From the NCBI RefSeq assembly GCF_001598415.1, contig NZ_BCYX01000020.1:1-64000 (forward strand): a stretch of 64,000 nucleotides of DNA. The letters run 5' to 3'. A model generated the notes under the pieces. That model was not told the DNA's origin. It was given only the letters and a program-made list of their open reading frames with translations, and made no database searches. The first letter of the stretch is position 1, and the number at the start of each line of letters is the position of its first letter. This DNA comes from Sphingomonas mali NBRC 15500 (lineage in GTDB: Bacteria > Pseudomonadota > Alphaproteobacteria > Sphingomonadales > Sphingomonadaceae). The translations under genes and the position numbers were made by a program. Below, one piece after another: positions 17,030 through 27,100 of the stretch.

Positions 17030-17479
17030 TCAGAACCATGATTGATTGCCCTGGACATAGCGCCGCTGGAACTCGGCATCGTCGATCACGAGATAGATGA
17101 TGAATTCGACGAACGCGATGATCGCGGTGATCAGGCCGGGCAGGACGAGCAGCCAGCCGATCGTCCCGCACAACAGCATGGTCACCGCCGCGCCGGTCTT
17201 GTTGAGGTAGAATTTGTGCGCGCCGAAACAGCCGAGGAAAAAGGCAAGTAGCGCCGCCGCGACCTTGTCCTTGGAGCCTATCCCGGCGACACCCGAGCCT
17301 TGCAGCACATAGATATTGCCGGCACGGTCGGTATTGGCCTCGAAATCGACGACTTGCCCGCGCGCGGGCCAATAGCTTTCGCGCCAGTCGGGCCGCGCGA
17401 AGGTGTAACGTTGCCCGTCCTCGCCCGAAATCTGCCCCTGGCTGACATTATTGTCCCACCCCAGCACGCGTCCCCGCAT
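17030..17479 (-). CDS. TM2 domain-containing membrane protein with N-terminal cold-shock-like domain
   Basis: 149 residues. The first 60 or so (MRGRVLGWDNNVSQGQISG, then DGQRYTFARPDW and VVDFEANTDRAGNIYVL) resemble a small OB/cold-shock-like fold. The TM2 module follows: AALLAFFLGCFGAHKFYLNKTGAAVTML with the GxxGAHKFYL turn, and TIGWLLVLPGLITAIIAFVEFIIYLV. The protein is thus predicted to be an inner-membrane protein with a cytoplasmic head. TM2 proteins have no settled bacterial function. The gene directly precedes, and is probably co-transcribed with, the 2-hydroxyacid dehydrogenase. Confidence 0.8.
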   Translation of the reverse strand: MRGRVLGWDNNVSQGQISGEDGQRYTFARPDWRESYWPARGQVVDFEANTDRAGNIYVLQGSGVAGIGSKDKVAAALLAFFLGCFGAHKFYLNKTGAAVTMLLCGTIGWLLVLPGLITAIIAFVEFIIYLVIDDAEFQRRYVQGNQSWF

Positions 17480-17536
17480 CGTCCATCCCCGATTCTGATT
17501 GTCCGGAGAGCGAGCTTAGCCGCCTGACGCGGGCTT

Positions 17537-18985
17537 TCAAGCGAGCGTGGGTCGCCAGTCCCAGCCCAGCGGATCGCCGTCCATCACCTCTACCCCTTGT
17601 GCGGCGAGCTCGTCGCGGATCGCGTCGGAGCGCGCGAAGTCCTTGGCCGCGCGCGCCTCGCGCCGCTCGGCGAGCCGCGCGGCGATATCGGCGTCGGTCA
17701 AGGTCGCGCTCGCTGGGCGCACGCGCAGGTCCTCGCGCCTGAGCCCGGCAAGGTCGAGCCCCAGCACCGCATCGAAATCGGCGAGCGCGGCGAGGCGATC
17801 GGCCGGCGCGATTTTCTTGTCGGCGAGCAATTCGTCGAGCACGACCAAAGCCTTGGGCGTGTTGAGGTCGTCCGACACCGCCTCGTCGAGCCGCTCGCGA
17901 TAGGCCAGCGCCGACCCGGCCGAGGGCGCGGGCGGGCGGTCGCGAAGCTGGGCGACGGTGATCGCCAGGCGCTTGAGCCTGGTGAGCGCGGCCGAGAGAT
18001 TCTCCTCGCTGAATTCTAGTTCCGACCGGTAATGCGCCGACAGGCACATCAGGCGATAGGCGAGCGGGTGGACGCCGGCGTCGATCAGCTTTTGCAAGGT
18101 GCGGAAATCGCCTGACGACTTGGACATCTTGCCGGCACGCTCGACCAGGAAGTTGTTGTGCATCCACCAGCGCGCGCCGGTGAAGTCTGGCTGCTCCGGG
18201 CAGTCGCAGAATGCCTGGTTCTGCGCGATCTCGTTGGGATGGTGGATCTCGCGATGGTCGATCCCGCCGGTATGGATGTCGAACGGCGAGCCGAGATACT
18301 TCTCGCTCATCACCGAACATTCGAGGTGCCAGCCCGGCGCGCCGCGGCCCCAGGGCGAATCCCATTCCATCTGACGGTTCTCGCCGGGCGCCGACGCGCG
18401 CCAGATGGCGAAGTCCTGCGGGTGGCGCTTGCCCTCGACCGTGTCGATCCGGCCTTCGCGGACGTCGTCCTGCGCGCCCGCCAGCCGGCCGTAATCGGGC
18501 ACGGTCGAGACGTCGAAATAGAGGCCGCTATCGAGCTGATAGCAATGTTTGGGGGCGATCTTCTCGCCGAACGCGATCATCTCCTGGATGTGATCGGTGG
18601 CGACCGACCAACGCGACGGCTCGCGGATGTTGAGGTCCTTGAGGTTCTGCTTGAACGCCGCGGTGTAATGCGCGGCGATATCCCAGATGCTGGTCGCGTT
18701 CTTGCGCGCCGCGGCTTCCATCTTGTCGTCGCCGGCATCGGCGTCGCTGGTCAGATGGCCGACATCGGTGATGTTGATGACGTGAGTGAGCGGGTAGCCT
18801 TTCCACGTCAGCACGCGGCTGAGCGTATCGGTGAACACATAAGCGCGCAGATTGCCGATATGCGCGTAATTGTAGACCGTCGGGCCGCACGAATAGACGC
18901 GCACGTTCGCGGGATCGATCGGCTCGAAACGCTCGAGCGAGCGCGACAGGCTGTTGTAGAGCGTGAGTGGGGCGCCATGCGACAT
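17537..18985 (-). CDS. cysS: Cysteinyl-tRNA synthetase
   Basis: The 482-residue class I aminoacyl-tRNA synthetase charges tRNA-Cys in the cytoplasm. It shows the zinc-binding Cys in VYSCGPTVYNYAHIGNLR, the HIGN signature near residue 42, GWHLECS, HTGGIDHREIHHPNE for the other zinc ligands, and KMSKSSG near residue 285. The C-terminal helical anticodon-binding region ends in DPLGWDWRPTLA. Length and motif order are normal for the family. It lies in the same direction as the TM2 and dehydrogenase genes, 57 bp upstream of the first. Confidence 0.97.
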   Translation of the reverse strand: MSHGAPLTLYNSLSRSLERFEPIDPANVRVYSCGPTVYNYAHIGNLRAYVFTDTLSRVLTWKGYPLTHVINITDVGHLTSDADAGDDKMEAAARKNATSIWDIAAHYTAAFKQNLKDLNIREPSRWSVATDHIQEMIAFGEKIAPKHCYQLDSGLYFDVSTVPDYGRLAGAQDDVREGRIDTVEGKRHPQDFAIWRASAPGENRQMEWDSPWGRGAPGWHLECSVMSEKYLGSPFDIHTGGIDHREIHHPNEIAQNQAFCDCPEQPDFTGARWWMHNNFLVERAGKMSKSSGDFRTLQKLIDAGVHPLAYRLMCLSAHYRSELEFSEENLSAALTRLKRLAITVAQLRDRPPAPSAGSALAYRERLDEAVSDDLNTPKALVVLDELLADKKIAPADRLAALADFDAVLGLDLAGLRREDLRVRPASATLTDADIAARLAERREARAAKDFARSDAIRDELAAQGVEVMDGDPLGWDWRPTLA

Positions 18986-19195
18986 GCGCGCGGCTTAGCG
19001 GCGTGGGCTGGGGGCCGCAACGGGGGCTGCTGGTCGGGACGTGTCCGATTTGGGGCGCTCTTTGCCGCACGAGAAAGGCCACAACGGCACGTCTTGGGGT
19101 CAACCAATTACTACCCATACCATCCCAGGTGCGTACTCATTCCCGGACGAATTGCTGCAGATATTTCAATGAGCTAGAAAGAGACATAAGACTGG

Positions 19196-20503
19196 CTAGC
19201 CCATTGCCTCTACCTGGGTGACCAAATGGCCGTGATACCGGGTTTCCTCGACTTTGCCGAAACCTGCGATGTAGGCGTCGGGGCGGACATGAATATGATC
19301 GGCAGCGGGGCGCATGATTTGCGTGGCGCCACCATGACGCATGGCTTCGTACAGGCGTCGGCCATCCGCCAGTCTTTGATCGGGAATGCGATCGCCCGGC
19401 CTTAGTGTGCCCGACGGCGCGCCCTGAGCGAGCTGCCCGCCATGATAGCTTAATCCCAGTTGGTTCGTAAGATCGCCTCGCGATTTCGAAACGGTCGAAT
19501 GCAGCTCTCTGGTTAGCTTCAACATGGCTGCAGCTACCGGCAAACGCTCGGCTTCGTAGGTATCGAGAATCGCCGGGTCTCCGGTCCGGATAGCCGAGAC
19601 CAACTTCCACCCAAGATTGTACGCGTCCTGCATCCCGGTATTGAGGCCTTGCGCCCCTGATGGCGGATGAAGGTGCGCGGCGTCGCCGGCGATGAAGACG
19701 CGCCCCACCCGATAACGCTCCGCGATGCGCGTCTGGTGGCTGTAGCGGGATTGCCAGACCACGTTGCGCACATTCCTGCCTGACATGCGCGATACGCCGG
19801 CCTGAAGCCCATCTCGTGCGATCGATTCGGGGGCCTGCAATTGAAAGAGTTCGCCTCCCGGAAGCGGCGCCAGCGTGTGGAGGCCCCCGCGCCACAGAGG
19901 ATATGCGTGCCAGAATTCAGGATCGAGATCGTCAATCTCCAAATCCGCGACGATGCTCGTCTTTGCATCGACATTCGAGCCGACCAGTTTCAGGCCGAGC
20001 AGTTTTCGGGTCGCGCTACGTCCGCCATCGCAGCCGACCACATAATCGGCGCGTATCGTTTCACCGGTCGTCAGAGTCGCCTTCACATCGTTGGCGGTCT
20101 GCGCAAGCGCTACTATCCCGGCACCCAGTTCAACCCTTCCTCCAAGCGTTTGAACCTTTGAACGAAGGATTTCCTCCGTACGCCACTGAGCGAGCATCAT
20201 CAGGTTCGGATAGGGCCGGTCTTCGGTGGCAGGATCACGCGTACCCAGCGACCACGCCTTGATCGCTATCGGGCCAAAATGAAGCTTTATGAAAGGATAC
20301 GGCGTGGCGTTCGCCATGACTTCGTCAGCCAGATCGGCAAGATCGAGAAGCTCTATCGAACGCGGCTGGATTCCTTTTCCCCGAGACCCCGAAAAATGCT
20401 CTTCGGCAATATCGACGATTCGGACCGCGATGCCGCGGCGAAGCAATTCGATGGCTAGCGTCAGGCCTGTAGCGCCCGCACCGACGATGAGAACCTGCGT
20501 CAT
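19196..20503 (-). CDS. FAD-dependent monooxygenase (PheA/TfdB/PgaE-like aromatic hydroxylase)
   Basis: 435 residues. FAD-binding GxGxxG is in VLIVGAGATGLTLAIELL at the N-terminus. The middle DG motif is YVVGCDGGRSATRKLLG, and the second FAD motif RVFIAGDAAHLHPPSGAQGLNTG lies around residue 280. This order is that of class A flavin hydroxylases using NAD(P)H and O2 on aromatic substrates such as phenols or polyketides. ATG 20503 follows a GAAGCT-like upstream and precedes the family's usual TQVLIVGAG; earlier in-frame starts run into the operator. The divergent MarR gene and twin palindromes suggest substrate-responsive expression. The C-terminal part lacks a full thioredoxin-like extension. 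Confidence 0.85.
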   Translation of the reverse strand: MTQVLIVGAGATGLTLAIELLRRGIAVRIVDIAEEHFSGSRGKGIQPRSIELLDLADLADEVMANATPYPFIKLHFGPIAIKAWSLGTRDPATEDRPYPNLMMLAQWRTEEILRSKVQTLGGRVELGAGIVALAQTANDVKATLTTGETIRADYVVGCDGGRSATRKLLGLKLVGSNVDAKTSIVADLEIDDLDPEFWHAYPLWRGGLHTLAPLPGGELFQLQAPESIARDGLQAGVSRMSGRNVRNVVWQSRYSHQTRIAERYRVGRVFIAGDAAHLHPPSGAQGLNTGMQDAYNLGWKLVSAIRTGDPAILDTYEAERLPVAAAMLKLTRELHSTVSKSRGDLTNQLGLSYHGGQLAQGAPSGTLRPGDRIPDQRLADGRRLYEAMRHGGATQIMRPAADHIHVRPDAYIAGFGKVEETRYHGHLVTQVEAMG

Positions 20504-20515
20504 GTGAAGCTCCAT

Positions 20516-20591
20516 ATATATGCATTTTGCATATATCACGCTGCTACCGGACTCCGTCTTGCCTCACAAGAGAAATATGCATAGTGCATAT
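20516..20591. promoter_or_regulatory. Two ATATGCA-N3-TGCATAT palindromes, probable MarR operators
   Basis: Site 1 is ATATATGCA TTT TGCATATAT (20516-20536, perfect 9-bp arms), next to the monooxygenase start. Site 2 is ATATGCA TAG TGCATAT (20575-20591, perfect 7-bp arms), ending 2 bp before the MarR start codon. The cores are identical and the centres are 57 bp apart. One MarR dimer per site would cover both divergent promoters. Confidence 0.8.
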
Positions 20592-20593
20592 AT

Positions 20594-21052
20594 ATGCACT
20601 GGTCCGATCGCCTTTATCGCTCTTTGATAGCTGTCGCCGATCTGGTTAATCGTCTCGATATCGATTCACGGCTGCTGTCCGCAGCCGGCGTGAAGCTTGA
20701 CCGCGCGCTGTTCCCGCTGCTGGCGCGGGTTGCGATGAGCCCCGGTATCAACGTTGCCGAAATGAGCAATTTGGTTGGCCGGGATCATTCGACCGTCAGT
20801 CGGCAAGTCGTGAAGCTGGAAAAACTGGGATTGATTGTTCGAACGCCCGACCCGGTCGATAGCCGGGCACGCCGCCTCCATCTCAGCGACCAAGGGTCCG
20901 CCATAATGGCCAAAGTCAAAGCAATCCGACGGCAATGGATGGAGGGCCATTTCCAGGATTGGAGCGAGAAAGACCGCGATGATCTGGTCGATCTTCTGCA
21001 GGAGATGATCGGAAAGGATTGGCAGACGGGGATTCCTCCAGCACGAACATGA
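20594..21052 (+). CDS. MarR family transcriptional regulator
   Basis: 152 residues. The winged helix reads PGINVAEMSNLVGRDHSTVSRQV then KLEKLGLIVRTPDPVDSRARRLHLSDQG (described in pieces): a MarR helix-turn-helix followed by the D.R.R...L...G wing. Flanking helices provide dimerisation. The start ATG overlaps the tail of an AT-rich palindrome and has no Shine-Dalgarno, so translation may be weak, leaderless or repressed by the bound protein. It probably controls itself and the divergent flavin monooxygenase. The ligand is unknown. Confidence 0.87.
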   Translation: MHWSDRLYRSLIAVADLVNRLDIDSRLLSAAGVKLDRALFPLLARVAMSPGINVAEMSNLVGRDHSTVSRQVVKLEKLGLIVRTPDPVDSRARRLHLSDQGSAIMAKVKAIRRQWMEGHFQDWSEKDRDDLVDLLQEMIGKDWQTGIPPART

Positions 21053-21275
21053 CGGCATTGCCCGTCGACATCTAAGGCCGAACGTGGATCTTCTCGATCA
21101 CCCGTCGCTCCAGCCTTTTGGAGTGCCGGGCTGCCGCTTGCGTGCCTGAGCGAAACCAATTGGGCGACGAAACACCTCTCAGAAACCGAGCGGCCATGAG
21201 ATGCTCAAACCGTCCGCCATGACGAACCGACGCCGCTGGCTGCCTGGCGTGGCAGCGGCGTTCGTCGAGGCGCTC

Positions 21276-22094
21276 CTACATCTGATGCGTCGGCGCGGGC
21301 GTGCCGTCGGACCAGCTGCAGACTCCCAGCAGGAGCACCGACAAAGGCGGGAGAGTAGCGGTTTCGGCTGCATGATCGGGGGTCGCGAACCAGTAACTCC
21401 CTCCGAAAACCGGCGATCCCGGCGCGTTGGCGCCCCAATTGGCGCCATCCTTGAACGGGATGAAGAACATGACGTGCGCCATGTCATGGTCGCCATCATC
21501 GGAGAGATAAGAGGATTTCGACATCATGTACGACATCGCGCCCGGCGCCAGCGGCGGGATCTCCTTGGTGCGCAGTGCGGTCTTGATGCGTTCCATGATC
21601 TCCGCATCCGTCCGTCCGGCGAGCGTCATGGCGGTGCGGAGTTTGGCGAGTGGCGCTATCGATCTGGCCGCCTGCGGATTCTGGCATTCGGCGGCGCGGA
21701 TCTTCGGGTTCCAACGTTCGGGCCAATCCGGCGCGCCACTGAAACTGCGGGACACCATACAGACAAAACCGTTGCTACCCGCGATGGCGGTTTCATAGCC
21801 GGTGCGGGTCAGGACCAGGATGGTGGCATCCCTGGAAATGGACTCGGGCGCGGCGCTTCTCGCCAGCGCGATTTCCTGGTCGCGGTCCATGAGATAGGCG
21901 CCGACCGGGGCCATGCGGGGATAGGGTGCGGCCTGATCCGCTGCGCTGCCGGCGGATACCGCGAACAAGGCCGGCGCGGTGACCATCAGCCTGAGCGCGA
22001 GCTTGCCCAGCGATCTCGCCGTCCTTTTCCATGCCGCATTGAAGGAGCCGCTTTCCTTGTCGCCGGCGGTTTTCGGGAACCTCATCACACGCAT
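21276..22094 (-). CDS. Hypothetical exported or membrane-anchored protein
   Basis: 272 residues starting MRVMRFPKTAGD, with a strong AGGAGG eight bases upstream of ATG 22094. A basic region is followed by one hydrophobic stretch near 35-50 (LALRLMVTAPALFAVSAGSA), then AADQAAPYPRM, so it is likely a signal peptide with a long n-region or an anchor. The mature part has ILVLTRTGYETA, GSNGFVCMVSRSF and MSKSSYLSDDGDHDMAHVMFF, and ends in a hydrophobic LPPLSVLLLGVCSWSDGT. I do not recognise the family. It lies 158 bp downstream of the TetR gene in the same direction. Confidence 0.6.
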   Translation of the reverse strand: MRVMRFPKTAGDKESGSFNAAWKRTARSLGKLALRLMVTAPALFAVSAGSAADQAAPYPRMAPVGAYLMDRDQEIALARSAAPESISRDATILVLTRTGYETAIAGSNGFVCMVSRSFSGAPDWPERWNPKIRAAECQNPQAARSIAPLAKLRTAMTLAGRTDAEIMERIKTALRTKEIPPLAPGAMSYMMSKSSYLSDDGDHDMAHVMFFIPFKDGANWGANAPGSPVFGGSYWFATPDHAAETATLPPLSVLLLGVCSWSDGTPAPTHQM

Positions 22095-22252
22095 CGTCCT
22101 GCCTCCTCGTTGAAGCCGTCTCCTGGGGAGCGGCATTCGAACGACGAGCGAAGGAGTCGAAAATCGACATCAGCGTCGAAATTTTTTGTCGGCTGCCGAA
22201 GCGTGCGCAGGAATTCTCATACTACGGGATGTTGCTAGATCGACAGGCGTGG

Positions 22253-22897
22253 TCAGCTTTCCGAGTCGCGGATCAGATCGAGTTCGCGGCTGACAATCGA
22301 TTGCAGCCGTTCGCACAGCGGAAGATAGTCGCGCCCGCGCAGCGCCTCCATCACGATCGATTGGCACAGGCCGCCGCCGAGCGTCACGATAAGATCGGCC
22401 AGTCCCGCGCGGGCGGCCTCTCGGTCCGCACCCGGCGCCCATGCCGCCAGCGCCGCCTCCAGCGCGCTCTTCACGCTCGCGCTGATGTCTTCCTGCAGGC
22501 GCGCGACGCGGGGATTGCGTGAGGATTCGGCCATGATCTCGGGCATCAGCCGATAGCCTTCGACATCCTCGTCATAGGTTACGAAAGCCAGGATCCACTG
22601 GCGGATTGCCGCCATGTCGCCGGCATCGATCGCGCGTTGCAGCGTGGCTTCGTCGAGGAATTGCGAAAGGTCGCGAAAGGCGATGGCCGCGATGATATCC
22701 TCCTTGGAGGAGAAATCGCGATAGATCTGGCCGACCTTGATGCCGGAGGCGACGGCGATCTGGGCCACGCCCGTTCCGTGGAATCCATTCTGGATGAACA
22801 GCCGGCGCGACGTGTCGAGAATGAGCTGCCGGCGCTCCGCCGCCCGTCCGGCGGGGACGGTGGGCAACAGCCCCCAGCAGTCTAACATCGTCGACAT
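22253..22897 (-). CDS. TetR/AcrR family transcriptional regulator, probable repressor of the adjacent RND pump
   Basis: 214 residues. The TetR helix-turn-helix spans about 18-65: RRQLILDTSRRLFIQNGF, GVAQIAVASGIKVGQIYRDF, SSKEDIIAAI. The C-terminal region (YRLMPEIMAESSRNPRV, DLIVTLGGGLCQSIVMEALRG) is the ligand-binding and dimer domain. The gene is divergent from the RND operon across a 96-bp gap containing a 22-bp perfect palindrome, the standard AcrR-like layout. ATG 22888 is an alternative start. Confidence 0.87.
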   Translation of the reverse strand: MSTMLDCWGLLPTVPAGRAAERRQLILDTSRRLFIQNGFHGTGVAQIAVASGIKVGQIYRDFSSKEDIIAAIAFRDLSQFLDEATLQRAIDAGDMAAIRQWILAFVTYDEDVEGYRLMPEIMAESSRNPRVARLQEDISASVKSALEAALAAWAPGADREAARAGLADLIVTLGGGLCQSIVMEALRGRDYLPLCERLQSIVSRELDLIRDSES

Positions 22898-22948
22898 TCT
22901 TCAATCCTCAGCTTGACTTGCATCAGTTGTTCGCAGTAGCAGCATTTT

Positions 22949-22970
22949 TGTGAGTGAACGTTCACTCACA
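22949..22970. promoter_or_regulatory. 22-bp perfect palindrome, TetR operator for the RND efflux operon
   Basis: The inner 20 bases GTGAGTGAACGTTCACTCAC are perfectly self-complementary, and one more matched pair (T/A) extends the palindrome to 22949-22970. It is 23 bp before the adaptor start and 51 bp before the divergent TetR start. TetR-type repressors of efflux genes commonly bind such sites. Confidence 0.85.
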
Positions 22971-22993
22971 TATCATAACCCAACGGAATTCGT

Positions 22994-24163
22994 ATGTCAC
23001 TTATCCGTAACGCGCTCCCCGCGATTGCTCTCGTGTCGCTTGCCGCCTGCGGGCAGGGGCAGCAGCAGCCGCCCGGCCAGGGCGCGCCGCCGGTCGGATA
23101 TGTGATCGTGAAGGAGGAGCCGGTGACGCTGACCACCGAGCTCCCCGGCCGCACCACGGCCTACGAAACCTCGGACGTGCGGCCGCAGGTCAACGGAATC
23201 ATTCTCGCCCGGTTGTTCCAGGAAGGCGACGTGGTCGCCAAGGGCCAGGCGCTCTACCGGATCGATCCCGCGCCATATCAGGCGCAAGTGGCGAATGCGC
23301 GGGCGGCGCTGGCCCGGGCGCAGGCGGCGATCGCGTCGAGCGCGGCGCTCGCGCGCCGTTATGGCGAACTCGTCAAGATCAACGCGATTTCGCGCCAGGA
23401 CTACGAAAATGCGGTGACCAGCGCCGAACAGGCGCGCGCCGACGTCGCCGCGCAACAGGCGGCGCTACATAGCGCCACGATCGATCTCGGCCGCACCACC
23501 GTTCGCGCGCCGATCAGCGGGCGGATCGGCCGGTCGGTCTATACCACCGGCGCGCTGGTCACCGCGTCGCAGGCGAACGCGCTGGCCACGATCCAGCGGC
23601 TCGATCCCATCTATGTCGACATCCAGCAATCGAGCGCCGACCTGCTCAAGCTCAGGCAGCAGATCCTGTCGGGCCAGGTCGCGAGCGAAGGGCAGGCGCG
23701 CGTCAAATTGAAGCTGGAGGACGGGTCGACCTATGGCCCCGAAGGTACGCTGCGCTTTGCCGACGTGACGGTCGATCCCAATACCGGATCGCAGACGATC
23801 CGCGCGCAATTCGCCAATCCCAACGGGCTATTGCAGCCGGGCATGTATGCCCGCGCGCAGCTGGCGCAGGGAACGCAGCGCCAGGGCATGCTGGTGCCGC
23901 AACGCGGGGTCAGCCGCGACGAGCGTGGCAATGCAACCGTGCTGGTCGTCGGTCAGGGCAATAAGGTCGAGCCGCGCGTGATCCAGACCGAGCGTGTCAT
24001 CGGCGATGCCTGGCTGGTCACCGGCGGGCTCAAGCCCGGCGACAAGGTGATCGTCGAAGGTGCGATGATGCTGCGCCCCGGCATGCCGGTCACGCCGCAG
24101 CCCTGGAATCCCAACGCCAAGCCCGCTGCGCCCCAGCAGCCGGGCCAGGCTCAGGCGAAGTAG
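22994..24163 (+). CDS. RND efflux periplasmic adaptor (AcrA/MexA-like lipoprotein)
   Basis: 389 residues. The signal peptide ends in lipobox LAAC (Cys19), so it is anchored in the inner membrane facing the periplasm. The usual order follows: barrel-sandwich start TAYETSDVRPQVNGIILARLF, EGDVVAKGQALYRIDP, a long alpha-hairpin (about 95-160, Ala/Gln-rich), return strand TVRAPISGRIGRS, then the beta-barrel and membrane-proximal domains ending in a Pro/Gln-rich tail. It links the RND pump to the outer-membrane channel. It is the first gene of a three-gene operon, 6 bp before the pump, under the palindrome just upstream. Confidence 0.94.
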   Translation: MSLIRNALPAIALVSLAACGQGQQQPPGQGAPPVGYVIVKEEPVTLTTELPGRTTAYETSDVRPQVNGIILARLFQEGDVVAKGQALYRIDPAPYQAQVANARAALARAQAAIASSAALARRYGELVKINAISRQDYENAVTSAEQARADVAAQQAALHSATIDLGRTTVRAPISGRIGRSVYTTGALVTASQANALATIQRLDPIYVDIQQSSADLLKLRQQILSGQVASEGQARVKLKLEDGSTYGPEGTLRFADVTVDPNTGSQTIRAQFANPNGLLQPGMYARAQLAQGTQRQGMLVPQRGVSRDERGNATVLVVGQGNKVEPRVIQTERVIGDAWLVTGGLKPGDKVIVEGAMMLRPGMPVTPQPWNPNAKPAAPQQPGQAQAK

Positions 24164-24169
24164 TCGTCC

Positions 24170-27100
24170 ATGTCACGTTTCTTCATCGACCGGCCGATCT
24201 TCGCCTGGGTGATCGCGATCGTCCTGATGCTGGCCGGCGTCATCGCGATTCGCTCATTGCCGATCGCGCAATTTCCCAGCATCGCGCCGCCTTCCATCTC
24301 GATCACCGCGACCTATCCGGGCGCGGACGCGCAGACGCTGGAGAATACGACCACCCAGATCATCGAGCAGCAGATGAAGGGGCTGGACCACCTTCGCTAC
24401 TTCTCGTCCTCCTCCTCGTCGGCCGGCACCGTCACCATCACGCTGACCTTCGAACAGGGTACCAATCCCGACATCGCGCAGGTCCAGGTCCAGAACAAGC
24501 TGCAGGCGGCGACGCCGCTCCTTCCGCAGGAAGTCCAGCAGCAAGGCCTTCAGGTCGCCAAGGCGACCCAGAACTTCCTGATGTTCATCGGCCTCTATTC
24601 GGAAAATGGCGCGCATGACGGCAAGGACCTTGCCGATATCGTCGCCTCGAAAGTACAGGATCCGCTCAGCCGGGTTAACGGCGTCGGCGATACGCAGTTG
24701 TTCGGGTCGCAATATGCGATGCGTATCTGGGTCGATCCGCTCAAGCTCAACAATTACGCACTGACGATGACCGATGTGATGACCGCGGTCCGCGCGCAGA
24801 ATGCGCAGATCTCGGCCGGTCAGGTCGGCGGGCTGCCGGCGCCCAAGGAGCAGATGCTCAACGCGACCGTGTCGGTTCAGTCGCGCCTGAACACGCCCCA
24901 GCAATTCGCGCAGATCCGGCTGAAGAGCGGCGCCGACGGCTCGGTGGTGCGGCTGGGCGACGTCGCGCGGGTCGAGCTGGGCGCGGAGAATTACGGGTTC
25001 GACGCGGAATATAACGGCAAGCCGGCGACCGGGATCGGCATCAAGCTGGCGCCGGGCGCCAATGCGCTCAGCACGGTCGAGGCGGTTAAGGCGAAGGTCG
25101 ACGAGGTCGCCAAGCAATTCCCGTCCGACGTGAAGGTCATCTATCCCTACGACACCACGCCGTTCGTTCGGCTGTCGGTGGAGCATGTCGTCGAGACGCT
25201 GATCGAGGCGGTGGTCCTCGTCTTCCTGGTGATGTTCCTGTTCCTCCAGAACTTCCGTGCCACGCTGATCCCGACGATCGCCGTGCCGGTCGTGCTGCTG
25301 GGGACGTTCGGGGTGTTGGCGCTGGCCGGGTTCAGCATCAATACGCTGACCCTGTTCGGCATGGTGCTGGCGATCGGCCTGCTGGTCGACGACGCGATCG
25401 TCGTGGTCGAGAATGTCGAGCGCCTGATCACGACCGAGGGGCTAAGTCCCAAGGACGCCGCGCGCAAATCGATGGATGAGATCAGCAGCGCGCTGGTCGG
25501 GATCGGCTTGGTCCTGTCGGCGGTGTTCCTGCCGATGGCGTTCTTCGGCGGGTCGACCGGCGTGATCTATCGCCAGTTCTCGCTGACTATCGTGTCGGCG
25601 ATGGCACTGTCGGTGATGGTCGCCTTGATTCTGACGCCCGCTTTATGCGCCACCATCCTGAAACCGCACGACCCGAACAAGAACAAGGGCAATGGCCCGC
25701 TGGCGCGCTTCTTCCGCTGGTTCAACGACAAGTTCGAACGCGGCCAGGTCCGGTATGAAAAAGGCGTGCGGTCGACCGCGCGCAGCTGGAAGCGCTCGAT
25801 GCTGATCTACGCCTTCGTGCTGGTCGGGATGGGATTGCTGTTCTGGCGCTTGCCGACCGGCTTCCTGCCCGATGAAGACCAGGGCTATGTGATTGCGATC
25901 GTCCAGGGGCCGTCGGGTGCGACCACCAGCCGCACCGCCAAGGGGCTCGATCTGGTCCGAGACCATTTCCTGCAGAACGAGAAGGCGAACGTCGAAGGCG
26001 TCTTCACCGTCAATGGATTCAGCTTTGCGGGCGCCGGGCAGAATAGCGGCATCGCCTGGATTCCGCTCAAGCCCTGGTCGGAACGCAAGGGCGGGCAGAA
26101 CAGCGCGGCGGCTATCTCCGGCCGGGCGATGGGCACCTTTTCGCAGTATAAGGACGGGATGATCTTCGCGGTCGTACCGCCCGCGGTCTCCGAACTCGGT
26201 AACGCAACCGGCTTCGATCTGCAGTTGGTCGATACCGGCGCGATCGGACACGATCGGCTGATCCAGGCCCGCAACATGATGCTGGGCATGGCGTCTCAGG
26301 ACAAGCGCCTGGTCGGCGTGCGGCCAAACTCGCTGGAGGACGCACCGCAACTCAAGGTCGATATCGATCAGGACAAGGCGCGCGCGCTCGGGCTCGATCT
26401 CGGCGATGTGAATTCCACCATCTCCGCGGCGTGGGGCGGCTCGTATGTCAACGACTTCATCGACCGTGGCCGCGTCAAGCGCGTCTACGTCCAGGCCGAC
26501 GAACCGTACCGGCTCAAACCCGATGATATCGGCAGTTTCTACGTGCGCTCGAGCAATGGCCAGATGGCGCCTTATACCGCCTTTTCGACGCTGAGCTGGG
26601 CGCAGGCGCCGGTGCAGCTGACCCGCTATAACGGTCAGCCGGCGATCGAAATCCAGGGTGCGCCCGCGCCAGGCGTGGCGTCCGGGGCCGCGATGAAGGC
26701 GATGGAGGATATCCACGCCAAGCTACCCCCCGGCACCGCGCTCGAATGGACCGGCCTGTCCTATGAGGAACGGCTGTCCGGCGGCCAGGCGCCCGCGCTC
26801 TACGCGCTGTCGCTGCTGATCGTGTTCCTGTGCCTCGCCGCGCTCTACGAAAGCTGGTCGGTACCGATATCGGTCCTGCTGGTCGTGCCGCTCGGCGTAC
26901 TCGGCGCCTTGCTGGCGGCGACGATGACCGGACTCAACAACGACATCTATCTTCAAGTCGGGCTGATCACGACGATCGGCGTGTCGGCGAAGAACGCGAT
27001 CCTGATCGTCGAATTCGCCGAGGAGAAGATGCGCGATGGGTTGAACGCGTTCGAGGCAGCGATCGAGGCGGCCAAGCTGCGCCTGCGACCGATCCTGATG

